This document shows, in pieces, positions 34,951 to 47,800 of a stretch of DNA of 64,000 nucleotides. Origin of the DNA: Stratiolaelaps scimitus. Lineage: Eukaryota > Arthropoda > Arachnida > Mesostigmata > Laelapidae. A program made the translations under genes and the position numbers. Numbering within the stretch: the stretch's first letter is position 1; every line of letters starts with the position of its first letter. Under the pieces are notes generated by a model. That model saw only the letters and a list, made by a program, of their open reading frames with translations. It had not been told where the DNA came from and ran no database searches. The stretch is taken from assembly GCA_019614645.1 (NCBI GenBank), contig JABWDB010000019.1, positions 2,526,501 through 2,590,500 on the forward strand, in the 5' to 3' direction.

Positions 34951-37900
34951 CGTCCGCTGCTCCGCGATTTGTTCGATCGACACAGGCGTTTGGGGCTGTA
35001 CGGGGGACGTGGGGAGGCTTCATAGGAAATGCCGCTCGCCAGACGTTAGGTACCCGCAAGACGATCGAGCTGGTAGCAGCTTAGGATATTGTTGAAGCCA
35101 TCACAGCTAGTCACAGTTGCCATGAAAAGGGGGCGTTGCAGTAGCAATACTGGGTGCAAAACTTCCATATAGCGACGCAAATCTGCCATACAACATGTAT
35201 GCTATCTACATATATTGCAACGAAACAACGATCCAACATAAAAGCTAGCCGACGTAAAAAAACGTAATGATCATAGCGAGATGAATGAGAGGATAGTGAA
35301 CGTTAGAAAATGAAGCAATGGGAATAGACAATTGGCTAAAAGATGGATTGACTTCTCAAAGTTACATCCCTACACCTCCAGAAGCCAGACAGGGAAATAA
35401 CAGAAGGTACACAATTTGAGTGAAGCATCTACGTGGTCAACATTGATGTAGCATTGTGTGAAATCACTAAAACATTGTGTGAAATATTTGCGTGAATTAA
35501 TTTGTGAAGGTGTTCCCGATTGCCCGCGTACACTCGGCTACTAGGTTGATTCGATTGGATTTTGTTAATAAAATGTATTCATATTAATGGCACATTAATT
35601 GCACATTGATTTCTGGTTGGTCGCTCTGACACGCAGTTATGACCTCCGTATATGACCTCTATGCAGGAGGTCATCTCTTTGAGTACTTGCTCGAACTCGC
35701 TCCAATTTTGGTGGATGCTAGCCCACAATCTCCTCTTCAATTGTCTAACACAATAGAAGTTGCGTATCGAGACCTCCCAAAATGTTTTTATACACCTCTC
35801 TAGTGACAGAGGTTTTCAGTGGTAGGAGTTGATAGGAGATCTGTCGCAATATTCCGTCGAAATTCATGGCCACAATCGGTATCGTTTTGTCGCTGTTCCC
35901 ACACACATCCGGCCCAGCTGTTTTTCGCATTGGTACAGGTATTAGCGATGCTGATTCCCGTCGGGCTGTATGTGCATTTGACTTATGTCGCATCAATCAT
36001 GAAAGTAGGTCATTTCGGGGTCGCTTTCGTTTTCGACTAATGGCTGAAGCTATGCTCACAACAAAAAACGCGGACATATCTCTCAGCTGCCGCCGCAATT
36101 TGCGTGGCACCCATTTGGTCAGCATCTTCCTCATGCAAAGATTCTGATGAGGCGCTGAACCATTGAGTACTTTAGGTCTGTGTGGCTCGCAAGCGAGCGC
36201 AGGGACCGATGCCTCGAACACAGGAAACACTCTTTCAGTTTGTCCGCCGCTTCGTGTCAGTTGTGAGTTGGCAATTCGTATCTCCCACGTTAAACTTCGC
36301 ACATCGTGCCTGTGCACTTCTCGCGGACGGGGTCCATGCCTAACAGCTTCATCAAATTTGAGCCAATTCGGCCATCTCTGAGATCTCGTAGAACGTCGAA
36401 TTCAATAAAACATCGATGTTTTTCAAATATAATTAATGTTCGAAGTTTGCTTGAAGTATAATACATAGATAGCAATCCGCGCCAAACGTTTAACAGTTTT
36501 GCTTCAATCAACCTAATACTCAGCGCGGGCGTTATTTATTTTGTCCTCGCGAACAACCTCCTGGAATTTGGAACAAAGGAACTGGGAGGTTCGAGATTAA
36601 GTAGGTATAATATTGCCTGCTATGAGGTACTCGAAATAATCTAGAACTGAGACCCCGTGAACTCCAGACGACATAATATCCGATGTGCCTTTGGACGCGT
36701 GATTTGTCAAATATTTCAATTGGGAGAGAACTTATTCCGTTTTCAACTAAATTAAATTACCTGGGAACTCTTGACGCTTAGTTTCTCCGGGATTCCGTCC
36801 CGGGGTGTTGAAGACACTCCACCATTCCTTATGGATGCGATAGAAGAACTGGTTCGTTTGGTACGCCCTCCGAGTAATGCGGGCATTCAGTTGAATGGGG
36901 ACGCGGATAGGGTCGCTAGACACGCTCCGGCGTATTCAATATTGGAGTCTTCCCTCCCAGATTGATTGTAACTAGCCTTCTGCGTATAGGTATAACTAAA
37001 GAAGAAGGTTCTTCGACAGCCAGATTCCGACCGATTTCGGAGACCTACAACCACTACACATGGTCACTATCCATTTCACATTGCTTCAAAAGTCAGATAA
37101 TAGGATGCTTCACTTCTTCCGGAATGGCTGATTATCTGTCTGAGGGTCAACGGAAGGCTAGGAGCTGTGTCGCCGTGCTTGTCTAATGTGGTGTACCGCG
37201 CCTGCCGCGTGTATACGCGGCTCTGTGTGCAGCCCACCTGCTAGACAACTCGCTGTATTATTTTGCGTTGACAAATTTAAATGAACAACAATAATGATAC
37301 ATAAAAAACATATATATTCCATTAAACGTTGTCTCCTCACTGAAACGTGTGAAGCTTAGGATACACTCCCTGTTAGATGATCATCCAGTTCCGCAAAAAG
37401 GCAGAACATTTAGTGGCAGCTACGAGCTGGCCTTTTACACTTGAACATTACACCAGGGCATTAGCCAGGTTGTCACAAAATGCGAGAATAGTTTGTATAC
37501 TGTATAGAGAAGTAAAGTCAGTATACTGCTAAGGGCCTTTCCTTTGCGTGCTCAGCAGCACGTAAGAATGTGCCTCATAGCCCCGTCAATTTTATTCACG
37601 CGTACAGGCCAACCAACATTCGGAGTGAGTTAGGATACATCATGGTCGCTCTGCTTTTAGACCGCTTACCAGCCTCATCCGTAGTCTGCCACTGCTAGGA
37701 CACGCTAAAGAAAGTTCTAAATCCAGATAAAACAAGCAACCCAGATGTCGAAGCTATGGACACTTCACATTACACCTCCCCCAGCACCACAGTCTTCCTT
37801 CAATCCTCTGCAAAATCGCCTACTAAGCTTTCGCGCAGCCAAACCCTACGTTCCTTCCCAATCCATGGAGCGATCGACACCCGACGGCATTTAGTCCGTC

Positions 37901-38400
37901 CTTGAAGACCATTCAAGGCGGCTTATAGGTCTGCTCGGCAGCTGAGACACAGCCAATGGAGTGGAGGGTCCTTTCAGCCCAACCGAAACAATCGGCTTCA
38001 GCAGCACATCCACTAGTACCGCGTTCGGCCGACTACAACTTATACAGAACAGGGTCAGCTTACTCAGACAGTACTGCTAGTGTCTCCGCCTCACTCTCCC
38101 CCTGGGGATGTGTGCACGTATCGTGCGTGACAACGTACGGCGCGGCCACATCGAACGCCCCTCTCTTCCGAGCTCCACTGACAAAGTCGCACCTCGAGCT
38201 CAGGGCGTCGTGACCCAGAATGTAGCGTGTAACTCGCAGTCGTTCTTGCGCAGCCGTTCATCGATGTCGCTGGTCGACTCGAGTCTACCACGCTCGCTCA
38301 AGGCGATCGAGCAGTTCAAGATTAGGCGGTTTTTAGAGATGGCGTATGGACGGACACTCGCTGTCCGTCTGGCGACCGATCTGTCTCACTGCATCCCTGC
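34951..38400. other. AT-rich stretch with a mariner relic
   Basis: Apart from the transposase relic (35600-36520), a plus-strand stretch at 36770-37186 carries two overlapping open phases with protein-like residues (for example MDAIEELVRLVRPPSNAGIQ) that could be another dead element. I see no complete gene. The right end (37700-38400) becomes GC-richer and shows only short frames. Confidence 0.5.
35600..36520 (-). pseudogene. Decayed Tc1/mariner-superfamily transposase
   Basis: On the minus strand several frames together look like one transposase. From about 36215 downward there is a helix-turn-helix-like SLRSLASHTDLKYSMVQRL, then, one phase over, MRKMLTKWVPRKL (about 36140-36100). Near the end come EVYKNILGGLD (about 35800), TIEEEIVG (about 35740) and a CIE...GGH tail (35665-35639). 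These match the order of the DNA-binding half, the last DDE-domain helix and the closing 'CI-x-GGH' of Tc1/mariner-like transposases as I know them. Frameshifts and stops separate the pieces, and the central catalytic aspartates cannot be placed, so it is dead. I found no terminal inverted repeats. The family assignment is from memory of the family pattern, not a search. Confidence 0.55.
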
Positions 38401-40130
38401 CTGAAGTCCCCGCCGTCTCCCAGCCACCCGGCTTTGCACTCAGACACGAGCCGAGGACTTCTCGGCTTAATAAGTGTTTTTCTCCGGGGACCAATTTGGA
38501 TGAAAATTGCCTCCTTCCTCTCTTCTCTTCACTGTCTTGTCCTCTTCCTTCTCAGGACGTTTCCCGTTTGTCCGGAGGGCCGTCGCCTGCTTTCCCCCGA
38601 CGCCGCCACCTCCACCGCTGCGGCGACCGCCACCATCACCGACGCAGTCGGCGCCACTGCTATGGAGAGGACCAACAACTAGAGACTGCGCAGAGCGGCG
38701 CCTTTGGGCCTCGGCCTTGCCTCGCCTCGCCGGCTCGCCTGTCGGAACTTGGCGCCGCTTGACGACTGAGGCGGCTAGCTCAGCCAGGCGTACTCAGCTG
38801 AGAGCCGCCAGCCATACAGCATCTCTAGACAGCGGCCCTGCGGACACCACCGATCCCCGCTGATGCAGGGGCCAGCCAATACCTCGCTCTGGCAGCTCCC
38901 TCCCTCTGTTCCTCTCCCCGAGGAAAGACATTCCAGGAAAAGGGGAGAAACGGGGAGAGACGGAGAGAGAGAGAGAGAGAGAAAGTGGGGCATAGCAACG
39001 AACGAGACGGACAGAGGGGACGGACGTTGATTGGCGTCGCTGCCGTAAAGCGTCCTCCTCTTGCCGCTCCTCGTGCAACGGCTCTCGCCGCTGCTGTTGC
39101 AACTGCTCTCTCTGGGTCGGTCGGTCCGCTCGCCGCCGTCGCCGCCGCCGCCGTTGTATTAACATATAAATGTTGTGCTTTATCCGACGGCCGTGGCCGC
39201 AGTAGCGGCTACAGCGTTTACGCCTGCGTTCTCCTGCTACTGCTTCTCCTCATCGCTGTCTTCCTGCAGCTGCTTCTCGGACAGCGGACCGGTGCAGCCA
39301 CTACCCCCCCCCCATCCTGCCCCTATCATCGCCGGCGCCGCCGCCGCCACCACTTCTGTCGGATGATTTCATTTCGATCGGGCCACTCGCTCGGGCCGTA
39401 GCCGTAGTCGTACCCGAGAATCGGGAAGCCGGCGAGCCAAACGGTCACCAAACGGGCTATTCCCTGCTCGGCGCCGCCGCCGCCGCCGCCGACGATCGAA
39501 GCGATTCAGCAGGAAGATGCCGCGGCCCGAAACTGCTGTTGCTGCTACTGCTGCTGATGCTGATCCGGAGATGCCGGGCTGGCGTTGTCCTGACTTCTGA
39601 TCCGTTCCTCAAGGTCGGTAGCTGTTTCTGCTGCTGCCGCCGCCGCCGTCGCAGTGAGCGCAAACGCGGACAGAGAAGAGGCCTCACTGTTTAGAGCCCT
39701 CTCAGTTGGATTGTTGTTGGCCTAAATCTATGTACATACAAGCACATTACGACCACGGCAACAGCCCTATAACGACGCCGGCGACTGCTGTTACGACGCC
39801 GAGCGGAGCGCAACCACCGGGAACATCGAGACCAAGCGAACAATACATAGCTGATGCTGAAACGGACGAAGGGCCGAGGCAAGTGAGGGGAGGGACAGCG
39901 CTGCTGTTCAGAACTAGCTGAATCGGACTGATTGTGAGATGGCCCGGCAGTGGCGAATGAACACAGCTCGAACGGAACAGGGAACGGGTAATGTATGATA
40001 CAATGCAATAACGAATGCACATACGGTATCAATCAGTGCATTGAGTATCTGCAGTAGTCGAGGGCGCGAGATAGCCTTGAGATATAACACGGGACAAAAG
40101 CAGTGCAGAGCAGCAATGTTTATTGAGTTC
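38401..40130. other. GC-rich block with GCC, CTG and GA repeats
   Basis: It contains (GA)n at 38963-38982, C10 at 39304-39313, GCC runs at 39332-39350 and 39471-39491, and CTG repeats at 39536-39556 and 39627-39650. Frames encode homopolymer-like Arg, Ala, Leu or Ser runs on every phase. No gene can be supported. Confidence 0.5.
39471..39491. repeat. (GCC)7 microsatellite
   Basis: About seven GCC units lie in a GC-rich block. Confidence 0.9.
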
Positions 40131-40612
40131 ATTGTCGAGTTTTGTTGCTGACATTGCTTCGACTTCGGATCCTGTCTCTCTCTCTCTCTCTCTGTCAGTC
40201 TGACGCGCGTAAGTGGTGAAGCTTTTTACTGTGGAAGTTTTTACTCGCCCATTGATTCTGATGATGATTATATAATAATTACGTTGCTACTCCAACTCCA
40301 GAACACGAGCGCCATTCAGTGTTACAGAATTTGTTTGGAAGAAGGTACAGCTTAGTCTTGCCCGAGCTTAGCACGATATTAGACGAGTAACCGGAAATTT
40401 ATCAATCCATTGTTACAGCTGAACTTAGGTCTACAGCTATCAGTATGAGCAACATATTTTCCGTTGCCCAGTTGAATATCGAAAGAACATATTTGGAATA
40501 ATACAATGATCAAAAGTACGAACGTAAATCTTTAGACAATGCTATTATTGAGCAAACAGAAGTTATGGGTGTTGACACATGTGCCGCTAAATTCCTGGGA
40601 TATCTGATTTGG

Positions 40613-40614
<2 letters not shown>

Positions 40615-40649
<35 letters not shown>
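40615..40649. repeat. (TA)17 microsatellite
   Basis: This is an uninterrupted TA tract. Confidence 0.95.
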
Positions 40650-40652
<3 letters not shown>

Positions 40653-40913
40653 TCCTCACTCGAATTAATTCAAAGACATTGTTTAGATGTCGTGAGCATA
40701 AAGTTCATACCAAACGTAAAGTTCATCAGATTGAGATTCGCGTATGACTATGGATTGAATATAAACCACTCTCCTCCCCTCCAGAAGGGCCTCCATCTGG
40801 GGGTTCTACATATCCGAGTTCTACATGTACACCTAGGGTCGCTTTCAAAGTCGCGATCATTCCTTGGGGTGCTTGAAAGGGAGAAATAATCACCGAGGAC
40901 CAGGTACTAGCTT

Positions 40914-41108
40914 TATTATATTTGGCAAATTTATATTTTAATCGAACACGAGTTCAAACGAGAATCTCAGTTCGACGGTCAACGAGACGTGTTAGAAGAA
41001 ACCAGCAAGGAATGGGACGAGATCCTCGTGGAACGGACATGGTTAGGTTTCAGTGCATCCGTAATGAAGATAGTCACGTGTGCGACGCTGGAGAAGAACA
41101 CAACGTAG
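40914..41108 (+). pseudogene. Possible Tc1-like transposase C-terminal fragment
   Basis: One phase is open for about 64 codons and reads IWQIYILIEHEFKRES, then KEWDEI, then FSASVMKIV and a final NTT before TAG. Tc1 transposases end with an ENLW/LK helix, an EEW-x-x-I motif, an SM-x-x-R motif and a short tail ending TKY, and the spacing here agrees. The catalytic part is absent upstream, so this is at most a fragment. The fit is by motif spacing only and other origins are possible. Confidence 0.3.
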
Positions 41109-41830
41109 ATAGACTTATACATTCATTCATATTGCGGTTTATTGACGGAACTGCAATTTTACAATGCCTCATACAGAGTGTATTATATATACAATATACC
41201 ATTGTACAAAATTATTAACAATAACGTTTTGTTTCGGACTTCGCGGACGAGGATGGTACTAAGCTGAAGCTATGAAGGGAGCCTCACACCACTGGTAAGC
41301 GATAAGCTAGAGCATAGAGGGTAGACACCCTTTGACGACTCTAGGTCTCACGAATTCGGTACCACGTCGAGTCGTTCCTCCCACATTGGCGACGATTGGG
41401 AAGATGTGGCCAGATCAGGACAACTTCCATGTCGTCGTCCTATTCACTACCCGATCAGCATTCGATGGTGAAGACGATTTTAATTCAAAACAAATTCAAA
41501 ACAACTTTTACACCTTCATGATTACCACTTAGCTATTACCAATCGTTCGGCGCATTTATCAAATCACCCAGGAATCAATAAACATGCACAATTATACAAA
41601 AATTACAGGTGGTATGTGGATGCCATCAGGCCGTTGTGTGTCACTCAGACCCAGCCCAATGCTTTATGTCAGAACGGCTGAGAAATATCAAAGGGTCATC
41701 CAATATCAGTCGGTCGTCAGACGGCCGTCAGTTGTAGTGGCAAAGAGTGAAATCGCGAGCTACAACCTGCGCCTGTACTAGGATACGAAAAGCGGGATCT
41801 GGAGGAAGCTTTAGTTGCCCTCTATTGCCT

Positions 41831-43120
41831 TAGCCGCTCGATCCCGTGTCTTGCCACAGGTCGATAGCAGGTGCCGTTGCTATCAAGCCATTCTGTAAGC
41901 TGCACTCTTCACAACGACAGTTTGGCGGCGAACGGCATCGCAGGGGGACTCCGTGTCCTCGTTGCGCTGGCCGAGCCCTGCCCGCTGTCGCTGCCCTGCA
42001 GCTAGGCTGTCGGGCATCGAATGTCGAAGCGAGCAGGCTGCTAAGCCTGGGTGAGGCCTAGTAACGGGAGGCGCAGCAGTGGTCTAGTGGTCGCCACTGC
42101 CCGCTACCATTCCGTTCCGTGCCATACGGGCATGTGTGTGTGTGGAGAGGGGGCAGAGCGCTGGACAGACCTATGTGCGCCTGGATGAGCGTTTCTGTGG
42201 GCCTGTGTTGACTGCCTGGGTTGGATGCAGATGGGGCTCCTCTGGCCTGGTATATATAGGCCGGGCTGGCGGCCAGAGCCACAAGGACATAGAAAGACGT
42301 AGGACAGGAATTCGTGTGACCAGCCTACAGCCGGCCAGCGGGTCGCCGGACGGTCGGACAGACGGACGAACAGACAGACAGGCATCCGGGCAAACGCGCA
42401 GAGCGAAGCCGCATAACATCAACTATGACCGATATCGAAAACCAGTAGAAAACAGCGACGTGTCCGGCTTAGACTGCTTCCTCTCTATGTCTCCCCGTCC
42501 CCTCGTTCCCCGAAGAACGGAGGAAGCCCGTACGAACCTCCCTCAAGCCCCACCGTCGCCGAACGTGGTACATCCCCATGCTTCCCATACGCAACGCAGA
42601 ACAGTACAGACGACAGCGGCTGCGGCTGCTGCTGCGCGTGTGAAGGCGTCCGTCCGAAGGTTTCGTTCTGGGGAAACCGCCGCCGTCGATCGGCTACAAG
42701 CACAGGTTTGCTGACCGCCAGTACAGACCTCGTCTTCAGCGGCTTACAAGATGCCGAGCTGCAACGACAAATCGGATGACGCCGCCGCCACCGGGCGAGC
42801 GCAACGCCGCCGCCGCCGCCAGCCACTCGGTCTGTCTGTCGATCGGCCGGTCAGTCACTTGGGCAGCCCGCAGGGGAGAGCAAGCATATCCGGAGGCATT
42901 TTGCCGGAAGTGGAGCTTCGCTAGAACCACCACCTCCCTGCCTCGTTCACTCCATCGGCCCACTGTTTTCCCTTCTCAGCGAACCTGCTCGCTTCCGTGG
43001 CTGGCGCTCGCGCCGCTGGCCCCGCCGCTAGCGTTGCTGTTCGGATGCTGATACGGCTGCCTGTTACTGTTACACTGTGGGCATACTCCCACTTGGTGGT
43101 GTGGATGTGAGTTTCGAGAG
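41831..43120. other. GC-rich block
   Basis: It contains a GACG/GACA simple stretch (42350-42386) and GCC-rich sequence at 42778-42822. The 192-codon frame over 42136-42714 starts at GTG and is built on these repeats, so I did not annotate it. No gene is supported. Confidence 0.5.
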
Positions 43121-43207
43121 GAAGAACCACGATGTCTCTATGATAATGCCTCAATGAATACGGGTACGCACTGCAGGTCTACTTTCCAGAAAATAACAAC
43201 ATTTGCA

Positions 43208-44100
43208 GGGTGTGTCCGCAATGTTACGCAACCTTGCGAATGATTTCGAAGGTCTGAGGCAAATGATCTCTCTCATATTTTGTGAATGTCTGTGTACATA
43301 AACAGTAACGTATCTGAAAAAAATCACGAAGGTCCTTCTTGAAGACCTGATTTTTGGGAAAAGGGAAAATTCGCCAAAATTCAACCAGGAAATTTCTTGG
43401 ACTGTTGTAGACCACAAAGAGGGCGATTTCATTTCAGGACATCCCACGAGCGCACAATTGCGAACAATTGTCGAACGAGTTTCGACAATTGATCAAACTA
43501 GAGATCGGACCACGAAATATTTGTCGAAGCCTATTCAGGAATTCCGCGTACCACATGTTAGGAAGTTGTAACAAAAGCATAGAAAATTACCAAAATAATC
43601 AAAATGGTTCCCTCACAAATTGACTCCGACGCAGATGGAACCACGCGTGGCATATTCTAAGTGCAACCCACAAAACGATAAGTGACCACAAGCCCGGCTA
43701 TTGTACACCGTTACGATCGACGAGTCTTGGGTGAATTTGTACCGACCATCTGAGGGAGGGTCCAGGCTAGAAAACGGCTTCAAAAAGCGGACAAAAAGCC
43801 ATGCCCAGTGGTGGTGCCGAATAGATTTGGTTCCAAAGTGATGATCGTACTTAGTAGTATGAACGTCAAACGCACTTTTTATTTTGGGTTACTGTGTAAA
43901 AACGAAAACATAGATGCAACCCGAGATCTCGAGTTCATGAAAATACTCATAGGCAAATGCCACGGGAATCGAAAATAGCTTCGCGATGACAACGCCAAAC
44001 AATAACGAACTGGATGGAGACCAACAATATTCACCGATAGGTTAGCTGCCGACAACACAATTAAGTATGGTAACGCAAATGGAATGTCCACTGCCTTTCT
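43208..44100 (+). pseudogene. Decayed mariner-like transposase
   Basis: A possible element end (gggtgtgtccgcaatgttac, 43208-43227) is followed by a fragment SGHPTSAQLRTIVERVSTI (about 43434). Then comes VTIDESWVNLYRPSEG (about 43710-43757), which matches the first catalytic block of mariner-type transposases (T-x-DE-x-W). The following phase reads VMIVLSSMNVKRTFYFG, in the place where these enzymes have a conserved V-M-x-x-x-x-x-G-x-x-x-x-F strand. Stops and phase changes occur throughout. The second and third catalytic aspartates and the right-hand inverted repeat could not be found. It is clearly dead, and the exact mariner subfamily is open. Confidence 0.45.
43465..43491. repeat. Perfect 11-bp hairpin with 5-nt loop
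   Basis: caattgtcgaa and ttcgacaattg flank cgagt. It lies inside the mariner-like relic. Confidence 0.8.
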
Positions 44101-44369
44101 GAAGTCCCCGTTTTGCCGTTCATGCTACGGAGATATATAAAAATCATAGTTCTAGTTATTTTTATTCAAAAGTTACCAACGTTTTTTTGACATACAACCT
44201 AAATAGCTTCGAACGACGTAATATTTATTCAAGCAGACTTAGTCAAAGAAGCAATATATGTCCAAGAGTCTAAATTTAAACTAATTTCCAGGCTGACTCA
44301 CAGCTACCATTTAACGTCCACGGTACTGCTTTCGGCATTGCTTTATAAGACGGATAACCCCTTTAAATG

Positions 44370-44445
44370 AAAATGTGCAACGGGGGAGGTCGAACCCGTG
44401 CACCTACGTGTCCAAGAGTATATCAATGGTTGAGCTTCGTTATCG
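44370..44445 (-). repeat. tRNA-like sequence, probable SINE or tRNA relic
   Basis: Minus-strand ggttcgacctc (44386-44396) is one base from the pol III B-box consensus. About 30 nt before it lies aagctcaaccat, a poor A-box (44426-44437). The stretch between (ggacacgtaggtgcacg) resembles the anticodon and variable arms of a tRNA-derived SINE head. No acceptor pairing is visible. Confidence 0.3.
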
Positions 44446-44870
44446 AGTTACATTAAATCAGTTGTGTTTATAATGCTTAGGCACACTTTGCCATAAATCA
44501 GCGATGAGCATCCCCTGTTCACAACGGGTCGAGAGTAGGCCCCTGAGACAAGTTTTGTTGCCAAACTCAATCAAGAATCATAATACTAATAAATACTTCA
44601 ACGCATCCTTTTGAAAAGCGATTTGCATGTCGAAAAGCAATGCACTTTGTCTGCGACATAAATATTGTTTTTAGTCGTATTTCTATTACGGGTTATATCC
44701 GTACATGGGTGTTTTTTTTTCTTTATCTATAATTGCAGTGCGCCATACGAATTCAATGCCCGGCAAAAATATGCCTACCTTTATATAGTGCCCCGATAAT
44801 AGGTCATTCGATAGTCACGTCGAGTACAACATATTGCCATATCCTCCAGTGTCATATATGCAGTCATTAC

Positions 44871-47800
44871 CAAAAGTAGCAGACGGTGATGTGGCGCGCG
44901 TAGCTGCTGCTGCAGAAGAAGGCCGATGCCGATCTCATCGGATCGTATCAGTCATTCATTGTCTCATCTGTCGTCGTATGCTCGAAGGTGCGCATGCGAT
45001 GTTAGTTGTATGCGCGGTTGTCGGACACACAATATGTACTCCACGTGCCTCCATTGATCTGTTGTGATTGCACGACGTCGTCCTCGTGCTCTGCCCGAGC
45101 GACCTTCAGCTGCCATTCGCCCGCCTTTCTCTTGAGATCTTAGCCCTTCTCGGGGAAGATCCGTCGTCATTCCGATGATCGTCATTGCCCACAAGGAAAT
45201 GTCACCCTTTTGAGAGACGTTACATTGATGCTTCATGCTTCCCGCATCCTCTCTTCGCGAGGGCATTGTTATCGTGTGCGGGCCGCACTGCTCGATATAT
45301 CTTATCAATCTATCCACCGGCAGGCCGAGACCGCAGGGGCATCCATCCGGCTAGCTGCTGGAATGTTGCAAACCCCCTCCTTCCTGGTGGTGTCGATGGT
45401 CGCTATGGGTCTGGATCGTCGCTGTCTCCTCTGTCGGCACTGCTGTTCAACCTTTAGCCGGCTGGCCAGAAAGTCGTATCGCTGCTCCTCAGGGTGGGAG
45501 AGAGAGAGAGAGAGGGACAGAGAATACGAATCGCCCTTCTTCTGTCCGACAGCCTCTACCTCCCTATTCTTTTCAGTGCCCGTTGTTCGCGGGGCTCTAT
45601 GGGGCGGCGAGCGCTGTCCGCCAGCACACGTATCGCAACATCGACGACGCGACTCAGGCGTCTGCGGACCGGACCGGTTTGGTTAGGTGCAAGCAGCACT
45701 CATAGCCGGTTTCTTGTCCGGCCGGTTTCTCTCTTCTGCTTGCTTCCTTGCGGCCGACGTCGCTGTCCCAGCGTCACGGCTTACTGCTGTCGCATTGCTG
45801 TGGCATGGCATGGCCCGCAGAGGGAAAAGGGATATGCAGCGGTGCCGGCGAGACATATGTCTCCAGAGGACGGAGCGGCAAGGGAACGGCTAGCGTAGAA
45901 AGAGGCGCGCAGCACACTCCTTTGCAAACCAGTAAGGCGAGCTCTTGTTCTGTCTCTCTCCATCTCTCTCTCTATTTTTCCCTCCATCTTCCGCCTTGGC
46001 CGGTGCCCTTCTGTGGGCGGGGGCTGCTTCAGCAAGCGACGCAGACATCCAGCGGACGGACCAGATGTCCGATAGCGGTCATTATATATCTGCTATTAGT
46101 TCATAGCAAAGCGATGCCGCGGCCGTCGCTGTCGCTGCCGTCGGTCACGGTCGGCCTCGATAGCGGCGGTCAAAACGGTCAAGGCAGCGAAGTGGCCAGG
46201 AGGCTGGCAGTGTTCCCAGCTTGGCAGCTCGGGCGGCCACCAGCCCCGAACCGTACCAGCGTGGCTGGCTATATGGAAATCATGTTAATATCAAAGGCAT
46301 TCCGCACATATCGGCACACACGACCCCAACACAGCTCCTACCCTAGCAGAGCCTGCCTCCTCCGCTCCCTTGGAGAATGAGGGGGCGTTCCCCCTCATCC
46401 TCTCATCTCGAATGGGTCAGAGCGATGGCCACAGTACCAGTAAGATCCCCGGGACAAACCCCGCTCCCTATCTCACCGCTCATTGTTCTTAAGGGAGGAA
46501 AACCGACGTCCACAGAGGCTCTTGGGAAGCGGGACGAATCGTTGTTCCTCAAAGGGTGACGCGCCGCATACATCAAATAGACGCTCAAACAGTGCCGTCA
46601 TCTTGGCCAGCCATAATGACCCACTAAGCATGTGCGCCCTTGGTACGGTAGCTTCTTGCGCTCGAGGCCCCGGTGTTCGGGGCCCTGCTGCAGAGATCTC
46701 TGCTTTCAATCCCCAATCCCCACGATACAACCCATCCAACATGCTCCCCGTGCCCATATGCAAGCCATCCAATCGTGCATGGCCCTTTCGGCGTTTGCCC
46801 GTACTAATCACATGTCAACGTACAACACCGCGCGGACGCATAATATTCGCGAACAGTAGTGCCAACAGCTCCCACGACCGCATTACGGCAGTAAGCACCC
46901 CAATGAGATATTCATTGTGGCCGCACCAGCAGTAGTCACAAGTAATACAGCATGAAACCCTATTCGCCGGGTATCCTCGTGTGAATTTCAATGAGTGCCA
47001 CACAAGCAGTTCCTCAATACATGTACCCACGAAGAGTAGCGCTATCCCTATCAACGACTGAGACAGGATTGTCCTTTGCTAGAGTAAACAAACATGCAAT
47101 CTATAAGAAGCATTTCAACGCCGAATTGCCGGAAAAAAAAACGTATGGGTGTGTGTTTCATTGGCCCATGTCACCGTCGTTGTACCGTCTTCTCGTCTCC
47201 GTCGATCGTGCCTTTATCGTTAGCTGCTCGCATACTTATATAGGATGCCGTCCCCCTACCCACCGTTCTCGTTGGGTGGGCTCTGCCAGCCCTATGCCCT
47301 GACGCTATGCCATAGTTTGCCAAGCCCTGTCTCTCAATCGAGCCACTCTTCTTTCTATGCTTAAGCCTCAGTTGGTTGGCTTACTTTTTTCTCAATAGGC
47401 CAATTATTGAAGTGCAATTGAGCGATCACCGACATCATACATAATCAGCAGGGGAGGCCTGCAAGCCAGCAGCGGACTAGGCTGGCCGGCTGGGGTGGCC
47501 AGGGGTAGCCTTTAGACCTTAGGTTTGGGTTAGTCGGGGACGACGTGTTATAAATAGATGCATTGCACAAGCGGCAGGCGTTGCCCTCTTGCCGCTGCTG
47601 CTTCTGCAAGATCCCCTCGCCACCACCGCGGCGGCGGCGGCCACTGCACTACAAGGGTACGGCAGACTGATGCAGCAGTAGCTAGCGAGACCTGCGAGAC
47701 GATCGGAAGGCCCCTAGGTCCAGCAAACGACCGGTTGGCCGTACAGCGACTGTGTCCTCCAAGGGCGATGGCGTCAGCGAGCCTGCTGCAAGGCGCGGTC

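Larger units (their letters stand above)
40131..41830. other. AT-rich stretch with a Tc1-like fragment
   Basis: It contains a CT tract (40174-40193), a (TA)n tract (40615-40649) and a probable transposase C-terminus (40914-41108). The rest, including the frame at 41332, shows nothing I can identify. Confidence 0.5.
43121..44870. other. AT-rich stretch with a mariner-like relic
   Basis: The transposase relic at 43208-44100 and a tRNA-like relic at 44370-44445 are the only features I can support. From 44450 to 44870 I see nothing. Confidence 0.5.

Noticed and set aside
42136..42714. 192-codon plus-strand frame
   Set aside because: It begins at GTG and is built largely on GACA/GACG repeats and GC-rich sequence. 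No motif is visible.
45748..46380. 210-codon plus-strand frame
   Set aside because: It begins at TTG in a GC-rich block open on several phases. The residues are Ser/Leu/Pro/Arg-rich and show no motif.
46483..46935. 150-codon plus-strand frame with a balanced residue mix
   Set aside because: No ATG in good context, splice sites, periodicity or motif supports it, and the minus strand is open too.
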